From NCBI RefSeq assembly GCF_002878395.1, contig NC_061115.1:158151160-158215159 (forward strand): DNA of 64,000 bases, given 5' to 3'. Position 1 is the first letter of the stretch, and each line of letters starts with the position of its first letter. Both the position numbers and the translations under genes were made by a program. Shown here piece by piece: positions 35,806 through 48,154 of this stretch. This stretch comes from Capsicum annuum. Taxonomy: Eukaryota; Streptophyta; Magnoliopsida; Solanales; Solanaceae. Under the pieces are notes generated by a model. That model saw only the letters and a program-made list of their open reading frames with translations, was not told the origin of the DNA and did no database searches.

Positions 35806-38330
35806 TGTAATGCCTCGAGTCTGTACCCCAGACGCTACACGATGCTCATAGTCTCAAAGGACCACAAGCTAACCCATGACTGGTACCTGCTGTAATAACT
35901 GAATAATAATATTGTAATTATGCGAAAATTAGGTGGAAACTCGCCATAAGGTTCAAATCTGAAATAAATATTGAAACTGAACATCTGTCTAAAAATATAC
36001 TAGTCTGAAAAGCCTTTACTGTCTAAACAAGAAGTTGATGAGAAAAGTTCCCAACTAACTCTGACTACTAAAATAATCTGAGTACTAAAATACTAGAATA
36101 ATAAATCTATTCTCAAACAATTAGGACTCACCACTAGTCTGCTACTGATGGATCAAGCTGCTAAGTATGATCGAGAGCCCGTACGTCTGAACCTATGATA
36201 TAAAACATCATAGCACAAAAGAAAGATATGTGTCAGTACTTTGAATGTACTGGTATGCTAAGTAAGGTAGGTTGAGATGCATGGATTCATATGCATGAAC
36301 AATACTTACTGAATAACATGAGGGTAACTAAATGAGAGTACATGCATAAATACGTAAACTATAATTGATGTCGTGATAATACTGGATACTGAGTTCTAAA
36401 TTACTGATTTACTGATATTTGAGTTTACTGATACTATTATTGTTAACTGAGCAACTGTATCTGATAGTCCTGATTCTGTGGAACTATTATGAATTCCATA
36501 CTAAACTTAGTGACTGTGTTTGACAGTCTTGATTTCTGTAAAACTGAATTAAGTTCTATTCTGAAGACTGAAATTGAGACTGTAGGTGGTAATCATCTAA
36601 CCGACATGCCCTTTTATAGATAGATTAGGGTCCAACCTGTAACCCTAGTTGGAAGGGTGTCAGTACTGTGCCATGGATAAAGACAACTATGATTTAACCC
36701 TCTCTGATCGAAAGCTCTTTCATCAATCCTCACTAGTAGGAAAACTCGTATGAGATGTATAAACCTTAATCTGGCAAGAAATCTTAACCTATGCTGGCTA
36801 CATAGTTCTGTAACACAAGGATTGCTACTAAGGGTCAAACCCTCTACTGACGGGAATGCCCCGATACCTGGGTTCGCTCGGTGCTGAATCCTACTCCTAA
36901 CTGAATAGACACTGAACTGATTTTTAGTCCATACTAGGCTTGACTGAACTGTTACTGATTATACTGTCTAACTGAACTAATTTGAGTTAACTAAGTTTCG
37001 TTGACTGACTGAATACTTTTGAATTCTGTTAACAGACTGAATTTATTGAGGTCTTAACTGTATACTGAACTGGACTAGACTGATACTGAGTCTACTGAGT
37101 TTTTCCTGAGTTCTATAACTAACTGAGAGTATACTAATCATGACATGAATGAGATTATTCTATAACTGACACTGACTCTAGGTAAACAGCTAAATTGTCG
37201 GATATTAAATACCCCAGGATTCGATAGCATGAAAAGTAAATCACTGCATGACTTTAGTAGCATCATGGTACTAGCTTGCTAATAATATAATCACTTAGAT
37301 ATCTTTGGTCAAATACTTGTTATATATGAGCTTGTGCATGATTGATATCACACAATAACATGTTATGCTTGGACCAGTCCAATCACATAAGCATTTTGAC
37401 AAACACTTGGGGAGCATGGGTATTTCACATAGCAATAAACATATAGTAATATCATGGATTCTACATTTAACTTGCAATTCAAGAGTTTGACATATAGTTT
37501 ACAGAATTCAATTCACAATTAAACTAGTTTGCATAAAACTTGGGATAAATCATGGAATTAGATCACCATTAACATCATAATCATTAAAATATTCAAGATC
37601 TAACATGGAATCTATGAAATAAATTAACTTGTATTTAGAAAGAGTTTCTTGAACTCCAAGGATGGAAGGAAACCCTTGGATGAACACTTCACATACCTTA
37701 AAGCTTGAATTCTAAAAGATTGATGGATTTCCTTGGAACTTGGATTCATGAATGTGATGAACTAGGGTTTGTTCTTGAAAAATCCTAGAGAGAATGAGTA
37801 AATTTAGCCTTTTGGACGGCTTAAATACATGTTTTGGGGGCTGATATAAGATAGGAAAAGTCCCATTTACCCAGCTGGATGCGGGTTTTAATTACTGAAA
37901 ACTGGACTAGCGATGCGCAGACCGACGCACCGCATCATTGGCATCGATGTGGTGGACAACGTGCCGTATCAAGTCCACATTGTTTCACTAGAATTTACTG
38001 TGGGAATCGGAGAAAAATATTTATCGACACGATGGGCAACGCAACCCATCGAGATCGCATCGATCCACTGGTTTGAGCTTTCAAATGTGATCCAAACGAA
38101 GTCTAAAAAATTCAAAACTTGTCCAGGAATACCCACTGGCATACCTGATCCTGATTCAACCTAAAAATCTTTACTTTAAGGTCATGATGGTCGTGAAATA
38201 GAGTTACCAACCTACGAAGACTAAAATAACACTAAGTCTGAATACTTAGCTAAATTTTTTTTCTAAATCTGGGACCCCTTAACAAGCTCTAAGGGACTAA
38301 GTTAAGCTTAGGATTTTGCGGGGTCTTACA
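35806..38330 (-). repeat. G2 3' LTR
   Basis: A 2525-bp LTR full of ACTGA/CTGAA short motifs. A CpG-richer stretch at 37900-38060 has its counterpart at 44960-45130. Confidence 0.92.
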
Positions 38331-38352
38331 ATATCTCCCCCCGGGGAATATT
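38331..38352 (-). other. G2 polypurine tract
   Basis: On the minus strand, CCCCGGGGGGAGATAT lies directly before the LTR start TGTAAGACC. Confidence 0.85.
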
Positions 38353-38649
38353 CATCCTCGAATAAGGCTGACTGAGCTGAGAATACTGATAGACTGCATT
38401 TAGATACAAGACATGCACAACTGTAAAATGATTTCATGACTAACACTACTGATATGCTAAAATTTCATACTGAACATGCATATCTGATACATGAGTACAT
38501 GGTTGGGATTGCTGATAAACTGAGTCTCTTATACTGAACATGTATATGCGATGCATAAATATCTGATGAATGGACTCATAAATGTATGACTGGATATGTA
38601 ATGGTAACTGCTACTAAGTTTATAAAGAAAATCTGAGCATGAAACTGAG

Positions 38650-39100
38650 TAAGTTTAAACAGAACCATTACCTTGGGTGGAGTCTGAATTTGCAGAGAAG
38701 AGGTGAGGATACTTGGTCCGCATATTTGCTTCTGCTTCTCAAGTAACTCCTTCAACGGACTGATTTCGCCAAAGAACTTTGACTAGAGGGACCTCTTTTT
38801 TTCTCAGTCTGTGAATCTAATAATCAAGGATTTTGATTGGAATCTCCTTATAAGAGAGGCTGTTCTGGATGCCTATACTTCCTACAGGGACTACAACTGT
38901 TGGGTCACCTATGCATTTCTTTAGCAAGGAGATATGGGACACTGGATGGACTGAAGTTACATCAAAGGCAACTCAAGCTCGTAAGCTACCTTTCCAAAAT
39001 GACTGAGAATTCGGTAAGGACTGATATATCGGGGACTGAGCTTTCCCTTCTTGCCAAACTTCTTCACTCCTTTCATAGAAGAGATTTTCAAGAATACAAA
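38650..39100 (-). pseudogene. G2 integrase C-terminus and chromodomain
   Basis: Minus-strand readings include KKGKLSPRYISPYRIL and GKVAYELELP (near 39000), SLSYKEIPIKILDY (near 38850) and VKVLWRNQSVEGVT then EANMRTKYPHLF (about 38780-38690). These are the C-terminal integrase and chromodomain blocks of Tekay-type elements (normally VKVLWRNQ..EEATWEAE). Frames change several times. Confidence 0.85.
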
Positions 39101-39149
39101 TCATCGATCTCAAACTTGAGATCATTTATTAAATACACATGAACGGGAA

Positions 39150-40990
39150 CATGAGAACATAACTGAGCTTGAAACGTGATACAGGAACTGAATATCATGA
39201 ACGAAACTGAGCCCTTGAATACATAGTTTACGACTGAGATTGGAACTTGAGGGTCCACCTATGAGTACCCACTACTCCAAACTAGAGTTATTATGTGAAG
39301 AGTAGATGGAAGGTTTAGGTCATGAAAGCTTGGAGATTATAGTGCATCTCCCCCTTGGGACATTATGTCCCCTGAAGAATGTTAACTTGGCTGAGATACT
39401 AAGGAAAAACTAAGATGATGCACAGGGCACCTACGAATTAAATTGTTACTGCATATCAGGGTTCTGAAACCAAAGCATGACACCCTAACTAAGCTGAACT
39501 CGCAACCACATGGTTGCTCGATCTTGGAATAGTTATATTCATGAGACTTTGGATAGTACGACTAGATAGAAGGATAGGAAACCCAACCATACAAATATTA
39601 TCCGCCTAACTGCTAAACTGAATTGTTGGTTTTGTGGACTAACTTATGCTGAAAACTTATATTTGACTGGGGCTTTCTTTGACACTCTTTCTATAGAGTT
39701 CTAGTAGCTTTAGGGAGCAAGGAGTCTTGGCATGGCTGAATAAAATAGCTGAATAAGAAAATCACATCCTGACTAAATTCTGTAATATGAGTCAGGGCCT
39801 ACGAAAATCATCTAAGATTAAGTGACTAAGCCATATACACTGCGACTACAAATTTTCAAGTTTAGAATTATCCCTTGAATACTCTCTCAACTATACTTTC
39901 CACCTTACTACAACACATCACCTGAGACTACTAAAAATATTCATATGGGTATTGAGCACGAGTGCATAAACTTACTAACTTATCTAATTAGCTGAATAGC
40001 TGATAGCTGAATACTTGGTCATGTAATATTGAATTGTACTTAATCTAAATAACTGGACTGGAACTGTAGAGTATCATGCATACGAGGTAAGGACTGACTG
40101 GGTAACATGAGATAACTAAGCATGAATTCGTGAAAAATATATTATTTGAGAAGGCAAGACCAAACGTATAACATAACTCTGAAATAGTCTATAAACTGAG
40201 GTACTAAAATACTGATAACTGAATAACTGATAACTGTATGCTATGGTCAAGCAAATCTGAAACGGAACTGAGTTACTGATCTAATTACTGGACTGGGACT
40301 GGGACTGAGACTATAACTAAGACTGTAACTGAGACTGTACTGGAATCGAATACTGAGTTCTAATAACTTTACCTACTAAGGTCTGATTTGGACTGAATTC
40401 TCCCACTATGTTTAAGCCTACTCAAATCTCTGAAATGTATTTAGCCACTTACACATCAATATGATATTTAAGCCTATCTTCATAATTATAGTCTCATGTA
40501 AAAATAGCATGCCATAATATTTTCTTAACATGAAACATTTACTCTCTCCCTTCTAAGAAACTACTTATCACTACATCATTTGTAAGGAGAGTCCACTGAA
40601 GGGTTAAAAAATGAGGACCTGATGTATGCATGAATACTATACCAAACTCGACTCTTAACTGAGGTCTGAGGAATAGAATATCAACACCACGGATTTATCA
40701 AAAGATCTAAACTGAGGATATGCATGACGAAATCTAAATTTAGCCTATCGCTATGAGCGTAGCATGGGTAATGGGAACTGAGCATACTATATAGCATGAC
40801 ATGGGTACCTGAGTCATGAGCTGCATGACCTGACTTTGGAGTTTTCTATATTCATGGAACATAATTCGTAATACTGAGTGAACTGGAACTCCTTATACTA
40901 GGAACTGTAAGCATGCATGATTGCTAACGTGCATAAGTATGGGCTATGATCATAGAGATGACATGTAAGACATGAATAGATGTCATGATA
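39150..40990. other. Non-coding filler replacing RNase H and integrase core in G2
   Basis: No integrase catalytic or RNase H block is seen in any frame. The stretch is rich in ACTGA/GACTG motifs like the G2 LTR (for example GACTGGGACTGAGAC near 40300). At about 39345 CTCCCCCTTGGGACATTATG resembles the sequence next to a polypurine tract. It may come from recombination with a related element. Confidence 0.65.
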
Positions 40991-41650
40991 ACTGATAGGT
41001 TTTAAGAGTCTAAAATATGATTTTGAGATGATCTGCACGATCATTCTTGCTATGGGAATAGACAAGAATGTCATCTATAAAGACTATGATGAACATATCC
41101 AAGTATTGCTTGAACACACGGTTTATCAAGTCCATGAAAGCTGCTGGGGCATTAGTAATACCAAATGACATGGCTAAGAATTTGAAGTGACCATACCGAG
41201 TTTTGAAATCTATTTTTGGAATGTCCCATTTCCTGACTCTAAGTTGATGATAGCCTGATCTGAGGTCTATCTTAGAGAAGTAAATGGCACCCTAAAGTTG
41301 GTAAAATAAGTCATCGATTCTAGAAAGTGGACACTTATTTCTTGACTGTGACTTGATTTAGCTGATGGTAGTCCATACACCTTCTGAGAGAACCGTCTTT
41401 CTTACGCACGAATAGAACTGGTGCACCCTACTGGGACATACTAGGTCTGATGAATCCCTTATCTAGGAGATATTTTAACTGTTCTTTTAATTTTTTGAGT
41501 TCTGCTGGAGCCATTCTGTATGGCGGAATAGATATAGGCTGAGTATTTGAAAGAAAGTCTATTCCGAAGTCGATTCCCCTTTTGCGATGAACTCTGGAAA
41601 AATCTTTGGGAAATACGTCTGAGAATTCACATGCTACTGATTACTGACTC
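40991..41650 (-). pseudogene. G2 reverse transcriptase, truncated after the catalytic box
   Basis: Minus-strand reading: AIQNGSSRTQKIKRTVKI (a frameshifted PYRMAPAELKELKEQL block), GAPVLF-like remnants, [39 protein letters not shown] and [17 protein letters not shown] (about 41090-41030), with the IDD catalytic residues. Homology stops after DHLKIIF near 40995, where the family would continue into the thumb and RNase H. Confidence 0.88.
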
Positions 41651-41779
41651 AAGAGTAGGGGTTTCTGATCTAGAGTCCAAGACTCGAACAAGATGGTAGA
41701 CATATCCCTTAGATATCATTTTCCTTACCCTAAGGTAGGAAATAAGCTGACCCCTAAGTGCTAAAGTACTACCCCTCCA

Positions 41780-42090
41780 CTCTAGGACTGGCTCATTCAG
41801 GAACTAAAACTGGACAATTTTGTTTCTACAGTCGACTAAGGCATAGTAGGAATAAAGCCAATCTATGCCGAGAATGACATCAAAATCGATCATCTCCAAT
41901 TTGACTAAGTCTACTGAAGTCACTTTCTGAGATACCATAATCGAACAGTTCCTGTATACCCGCCAGGCTATGATAGATTTACCCACTGGGTAGAGACTGA
42001 AAAAGGCTCTGCTAGAATTTTGGGACTGACTCTGAAGTCAACAGCTATATCAGGAGTTACAAAAGATAAAGAAGTTCCTGGATCTATCAA
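41780..42090 (-). pseudogene. G2 protease C-terminal part
   Basis: VGKSIIAWRVYRNCSIMV (with M in place of V at the start), VDLVKLEMIDFDVILGIDWL and DCRNKIVQF match the C-terminal half of the chromovirus retropepsin, including the ILGIDWL block. The N-terminal D-x-G region is decayed (PDIAVDFRVSPKILAEP-like reading near 42000-42060). Confidence 0.85.
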
Positions 42091-42264
42091 AGCATAAACA
42101 TACAAATGATAAACTTATAATGTACAAATGACCACATCATGAGAACTTTCCTGATCCTATCGATACTAAAGTACATAAATCCTATTTGGGCGTTGCCCAG
42201 TGGTGGAACTTGAAGCGGTACCTTGCTGATTCGGGCGACCGAACTGAGCTGGGGAACGATTTTG

Positions 42265-42640
42265 CTAACCCTGGGAACTTGACTGGGGACAATCTCTGAA
42301 TCTGTGACCTGGCTTGCCACACTCAAAACTTACATCACTGCCAGCTCTACAAATACCCTGGTGGTTTCTGCCATATTTCAGACAAAGGGGATTGGTTCGG
42401 CCATTTTTTGGCCTAGACGTTTTGGCCCTCTTATTCTTTCTTCCCTTTTTCCTATACCTCTCTTCTTTACTATGTGGAGCATGAGCCATAAGCCTAGATA
42501 GGATAACAACCAACTAATTTTTTTGAGCAACTATTAAATGATCTAAGGTAGTGAAAACATCTCTAAACTCAGCGTCAGAAACACGCTCATTTAGGGGATC
42601 TACCTGAATGTGCGAAGGGGCTGACTGGTTTTCGTTACTT
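42265..42640 (-). pseudogene. G2 gag remnant with zinc knuckles
   Basis: The reading NPLCLKYGRNHQGICRAG and SFECGKPGHRFRDCPQ gives two knuckle motifs, of which the second keeps C-x4-H-x4-C but has Ser for the first Cys. Upstream, ERVSDAEFRDVFTTL is the gag N-terminal block. The roughly 200-residue capsid core normally between them is absent, so a deletion joined the two parts. Confidence 0.82.
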
Positions 42641-42867
42641 TTTTTGTTAGCTTCTCTAGAAGAAATGTTCTGGAAGCATAAGGAAGAGATGAATTAGACT
42701 GAGAGTTTAACTTTAGCTCATGCTCACTCGCACAACATGAATACTGAAAGAAGGGAAACTTTTCCTAAAACATCTTGTAACCTCTTGTCCATAATGTGGC
42801 GCGCTACACACTGATGCATAAGACTCTACTAGATGCAGCTTTCAGACTTCCTAGGACTCTGTTGAAC

Positions 42868-42888
42868 CTTAGGATTTGATACCAAGTT
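42868..42888 (-). other. G2 primer binding site (tRNA-Met type)
   Basis: On the minus strand AACTTGGTATCAAATCCTAA follows the LTR end. TTGGTATCA matches the initiator tRNA-Met primer site TGGTATCAGAGC over its first part. Confidence 0.82.
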
Positions 42889-45397
42889 TGTAACACCCCG
42901 AGTCTGTACCCCGAATGCTACACGGTGCTCATAGTCCTGAAGGACTACAAGCTAACCCATGACTGGTACCTACTATAATAACTAAATAATAATAATGTAA
43001 TTATGCAAAAATTAGATAAAAGCTTTCCATAAGGTTTAAATCTAAAATAAATACTGAAACTGAATCTCTGTCTGAAAATACACTAGTCTAAAAAGCCTCT
43101 ACTGTCTGAACAAGGAGTTGATAGGACAAGTTCCCAACTAACTCCGACTACTAAAATAATTTGAGTACTAAAATACTAGAATAATAAATTTGTCCTCGAA
43201 TAATGAGTACTCACCACTAATCTGCTGCTGATGGATCGAGCTGGTAAGTATGATCGGGAGCCCGTCCATCTAAACCTATGATATAAAATATCATAGCACA
43301 AAAAAAAGGTATGCATCAGTACTTTGAATATACTGGTATGCCAAGTGAGGTAGGCTGAGATGCATGGGTTCATATTCATGAACAATACTGACTGAATAAC
43401 ACAAGTATAACTGAATGAGAGTACATGCATGAATACGTAAACTATAATTGAGGTCATGATAATACTGGATACTGAGTTCTGAATTACTGATTTACTGATA
43501 TCTGAGTTTACTAATATTGTATTACTTTTAACTGAGCGACTGTATCTGACGGTCCTGATTCTGTGGAACTATTCTGAATTCCATACTGAACTAAGTGACT
43601 ATGTCTAACAGTCCTAATTTCTGTAGAACTGAATTGAGTTCTATTCTAAAGACTAAAACTGAGACTGTGGGAGGTAATCATATAACCGACATGCCCCTTT
43701 CTAGATAGATTGGGGTCCAACCTGTAACCCTAGCTGGAAGGGTATCAGTATTGTGCCATGGGTAAAGACAACTATGAGTTAACCCTCTCTGGCAGGAAGC
43801 TCTTTCGTCAACCCTCGCTGGAAGAAAAACTCATATGAGATGTATCAACCCTAGTCTGGCAGGAATATACTCAACCTACGTTGGCAATGTATTTCTGTAA
43901 CATAGGGATTGCTACTAAGGGTCAAACCCTTTGCTGACATGAACTCCCCCATCCCTGGGTTCGCTCGGTGCTGAATCCTACTTTCAACTGAATAGACACT
44001 GAACTGATTCCTAGTCCATACTAGGCTTGACTGAATTGTTACTGATTATATTGTTTAACTGAACTGAACTGAGTTCACTAAGTTCCGTTGACTGACGGAA
44101 TACTACAAAATTCTGTTAACTGACTGAATTTATTGAGGTCTAAACTGTATACCAAACTGAACTGGACTGATACTAAGTCTACTGAGTTTTGCTTGAGTCC
44201 TATAACTGACTGAGAGTACTACTAATCGTGACATGACTGAGATTATTCTGTAGCTGACACTGACTCTAGGTAAGTAACTAAATTATCGGGTATTAAATAC
44301 CTCCAGGAATTGATAACATGAAAAGTAAATCACTGCATGACTTTGGTAGCATCCTGGTACTAGCTTGCTAACAATACAATCACTTAGACATATTTGATCA
44401 AACACTTGTTATACATGAGCTTATGCATGATTGATATCAAACAATAACATAATGCTTGGACTAGTCTAATCACATAAGCATTTTGACAAATACTTGGGGA
44501 GCTTGGGTTTTTCACATATCAATAAACATGCAGTAATATCATGGATTCTACATTCAACTTGAAATTCAAGAGTTTGACATGTAGTTCATAGAATTCAATC
44601 CACAATTAAACTAGTTTGCATGAAACTTGGGACAAATCATGGAATTAGATCACCATTAACATCATAAGTATTAATACATTCAAGATCCAACATGAAATCC
44701 ATGAAATCAATTAACTTTTATTTAGAAAGAGTTTCTTGAACTCCAAGGGTAGAAGAAAACCCTTGGATGAACACTTCACATACCTTAAAGCTTGAATTCT
44801 GAAAGATTGATGGATTTTCTTAAAACTTGGATTCTTGAATGTGATGAACTAGGGTTTGTTCTTGAAAAATTCTAGAGAGAATGAGTAAATTCAGCCTTTT
44901 GGATGGCTTAATTACATGTTTTGGGGGCTGATATAAGACTCTAGATACGGGTTTTAGTTACTAAAAACTGTACTAGCGACGGGCAGACTGACGCGCCGCG
45001 TCATTGGCATCGACGCGATGGCCAATACGCAGCATCAAACTCACATCGATTCACTGGAATTTGCCCTGGAAACTGGAGGAAAATATTCATCGATGCGATA
45101 GGCAACGCGGCGCGTCGAGATCGCATTGATCTATTGGTTTGAGCTTTCAAATGTGATCCAAACAAAGTAAAAAAATTCAAAACTTGTTCAGAAACACTCA
45201 CTGACATACCTGATCATAATTCAACCTAAAAATCATTACTTTAAGGTCATGAGGGTCGTGAAATAGAGTCGCCAACCTACTAAGGCTAAGGTAACACTAA
45301 GTCTGAATACTTTGCTAAAAAAAATTTTTCTGAGTCTGGGACCCCTTAACAAGCTCTAAGGGACTAAGTTAAGCTTAAGATTTTGTAAGGGTCTTAC
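42889..45397 (-). repeat. G2 5' LTR
   Basis: Matches 35806-38330 end to end, for example ACTGATGTACAAGC-type landmarks and GGATGAACACTTCACATACC (37680, 44763). The last base of the expected terminal CA is lost at the junction with G1. Confidence 0.9.
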
Positions 45398-47186
45398 CGT
45401 AATGCACAAAGTTGTCGCACAACCTTCATATACACCTACAGAGCTACAAATTCCCAACGTAGGACCCATATCTATAAACATCCATATACAATTCATATCT
45501 ATATCTCCTTGCCGGCACATCCCACAGGGAGGGTTTTTGAATGATGCCATATTTTCTGCCAAAAAAAGCCAGTATTTTCAGTATTTCCACAGTGGTACCA
45601 ATTTCTATGAACGAGCTTGATATGAGGATGTAATGCTCACAACCAACCACAATGAGTATTTTCATATCCAACCAATGGACCAATCAAGTGAGTCAAATAT
45701 CCACTCAATATTTTCAACTATCCATGAAATCCAACATGATTCATATGGAAATATAGTATGAATACACCATAATACATAATTGATACCAAAATAGACTTTT
45801 TCATCACACCAGATACAATTATTTTCATGTATATAAGGCTATCATTATCACATAGGACCCCACACAGTCACACATAGCACATAATGTTCCAAAATCACCA
45901 AACAACATCACATATAGGCCCCTACGATAATATAGTCATTTTTCATGATTAGATCCCACACCCTTAACATGCTTTTGTATTAAAATTAACTACCCAACCC
46001 AGTCTGAAAGAAGTTAAGACATAACCTACCTCGAAGGCCGAAAATTGATTCGAAAGTCTTCAATTCGAAGCCTCAATCATCATGAATGGATCCAGAATAA
46101 ATTAAACTACAGAAATATAGAATCTATTCATCAATATAAAGTCAACGATACCCATATTGCTTATTTTCAAGTCATGGTCAAAACGGACCCGCGTAATGAA
46201 TTTTAGAAGAAAAAAAAAGCAAAATCATAATTTTATTTCAAAAATACATTTTTCATATTTTTAGAAGTCTACAACAGAAAAATCAAGCAAAAATGAGTTT
46301 AAAACGGGGTCCAAATCGAAGAAAAATCAATTTCAAGCTTTATCAGGTAAAATCTCCGAAATCCATTTAAAAAATCAAGAATTGAAGTTATTTTGAAGAT
46401 GAAATTGATATAAAGTAATAATAATAATATTAAAAATTTACCCAAGTAAAAATGGATTAAAATCGGGGTTTAAATCGAAAAATACTATTTTGGATCTCCG
46501 GGCAAAAATCTCCAATTTCCAATTTAATCTATGTTAAAACAAAAAATAGATCATAAAATTGGAGTAAAGTAGTTGAAATAGGTGTTTAGAAACTTATCCA
46601 AGTTTAGAAATGGAAGAAATTGTTCAAAAGTGTGAAATTCTAAGCTCCAAGTCTCAAAAATGGAGAAAAATGGCAAAACATGGGTATATATAGGGTTCAA
46701 GTCTCCGGGGACCCCTCAGGATTCATCCAAAATTTCGTGAACGCAAATAAAATATGCTACCCTATCAAATTAGATGCTCCAGACTCAATGGTGATATCAG
46801 ATTTTGATAAAAAAATATTTTCACAAAGTTGATCCCTGAAATTCAAAATCACAACTTTCCTAATCGAGAGTCGAAATGAAATTTAAAAGCCATAAAATCA
46901 CACCAATCATGTTACTATCTTAAAATAGATGTTTTGAATATGCTAATGCAGTTTATTTTTTCATTTGATGCACAAATCAAAAGATATTGACTGAAGTCAA
47001 CTATAAGGCTTCTCAAGTCACCAAAAATCACAATATCGCATAAATCACACAAAAATACATTGGGAACCATGCCAATTATCTCCACACCCCATAAATACCA
47101 AAATGCAATCATGGGGAGGGATAAAATAGTTAATTAACACAAAAATATATATTTCACATAATTCATCAAAAATTCAAGTCGTTACA

Positions 47187-48154
47187 TCAAAAAATGTCAC
47201 TTGGACAATCCACGTAGAAAACTACCTCATATACTTTCTGCTTCTTTGGTTTCATCTCGTCAAATAGAGCAGCTACTGGTGATAAAACAGAACAATTAGT
47301 GAAGCTTCCACATATTCTGTCTGGATCAAGCTTGAATTCATATAACGAGGATTATTCATCATGAAAGTAAATTTTACTTATTCGAGTACTCCTTCACAAG
47401 CTTGGTCAGTTCGAAACTGGAAAAATGTCTATCATCCTTCACCTCCAAGTTCAGAATACTTCAAATACATCCACAATAAAAATAACTCAACCGTTGAAGC
47501 TGATGATGAGGATGATAAGGCATCAAACTATACATCTTATTCACAGTACTCTCAACATTAGCATCATCAACATCCTAGTGAACACTCACTTCATGGAAAA
47601 TAGAAATTCAACTTTTTTTGATACTGATAGTGTTAATGATGAGAAATTGACAAGTGGGTCAATCAAGAATCCAAAAAAAGTTGGTGAAAACAAGCAGAAC
47701 TATAGAGGTCGCAATTTGAATAATATCTAGGAAGTGAAACTAAGAGAGAAGAGGTACCCGTGTAGTGGCTGTTGAGATCAAGACCATTACAGTACTACAA
47801 CTTATCTGGTGATAAGAAGAAGAGAAGTAGAAGGATGAGAGAAGAAGAGTAGAAAGATGACAGAAATATCCTTTCTCTTCAATTTCAACGAATTACACTC
47901 TCGGGAACTTTAGATTTGCTTGAAAAGTTGACGGACGACAGTGAATGAGAAGAAAATAAAGATACCTTGTTTTAAGAATTGGAATAAGAAGAAGGAACGC
48001 ATAGCTATACTCTGGAAAGTGACTGTCACAGTTGACATATCGGTGAAGAAAATTTATCAGGGTAATTATGTTATCTCAATGTTAAGAAAATGAGAAGTTG
48101 CAGGAAATAGGGGAGTAATGTTATGGTAAATATGAGAAAAAGTTGGATTAAATA
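47187..48154 (+). pseudogene. Interior of the Mutator-like element with a coding-like fragment
   Basis: A plus-strand reading from about 47360 gives [54 protein letters not shown], then after a frame change SIKNPKKVGENKQNYRGRN (about 47660-47720). The Ser/Pro-rich block followed by an acidic run recalls the linker of plant DUF630/DUF632 proteins, but this is from memory and weak. The low-stop stretch of about 400 bp between inverted arms, without a transposase, is what a captured gene piece (Pack-MULE) would look like. Confidence 0.4.

Larger units (their letters stand above)
35806..45397 (-). mobile_element. G2: internally deleted Ty3/gypsy chromovirus in the G1 LTR
   Basis: LTRs at 35806-38330 (TGTAATGCCTCGAGTCTG to GGGTCTTACA) and 42889-45397 (TGTAACACCCCGAGTCTG to GGGTCTTAC), about 88 percent alike by eye. 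On the minus strand the order is LTR, primer site, short gag remnant with knuckles, protease, RT cut after its catalytic box, 1.8 kb of unrelated non-coding DNA, integrase C-terminus with chromodomain, polypurine tract, LTR. The gag core, RNase H and integrase core are missing, so the element could not move alone. No clean TSD is seen. Confidence 0.9.
13880..47186 (-). mobile_element. G1: Ty3/gypsy chromovirus, minus strand, with three nested insertions
   Basis: Bounded by TGTCACGAC at 13880 and TCGTTACA at 47186. After removing the nested elements, the LTRs are 2640 and 2583 bp and the internal part is about 5.2 kb. Reading the minus strand from the right: 5' LTR, primer site, gag with CCHC knuckle, protease, RT, RNase H, integrase, chromodomain, polypurine tract, 3' LTR. 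This is the order of Tekay/Del-type chromoviruses. The flanking 5-mers are GCAAA (13875-13879) and TCAAA (47187-47191), an imperfect TSD. LTR identity is only about 80 percent by eye, so the insertion is old, and all ORFs are broken. Confidence 0.92.
35012..47186 (-). repeat. G1 5' LTR, interrupted by G2
   Basis: Starts TGTCACGACCCAAAAACC and ends AAGTCGTTACA. The G2 element (35806-45397) is inserted where the other LTR reads ATGATTATGTAATGCG (18885). The remaining 2583 bp match the 3' LTR through its whole length. Confidence 0.9.

Noticed and set aside
36614..38164. ORFs of 60-80 codons in the G2 LTR
   Set aside because: They lie within a non-coding LTR, are disturbed in the other LTR copy and show no domain.
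47361..47730. Firm assignment of the captured fragment to the DUF630/DUF632 family
   Set aside because: Only short low-complexity blocks fit from memory, so the family name is given as a guess and not as a call.
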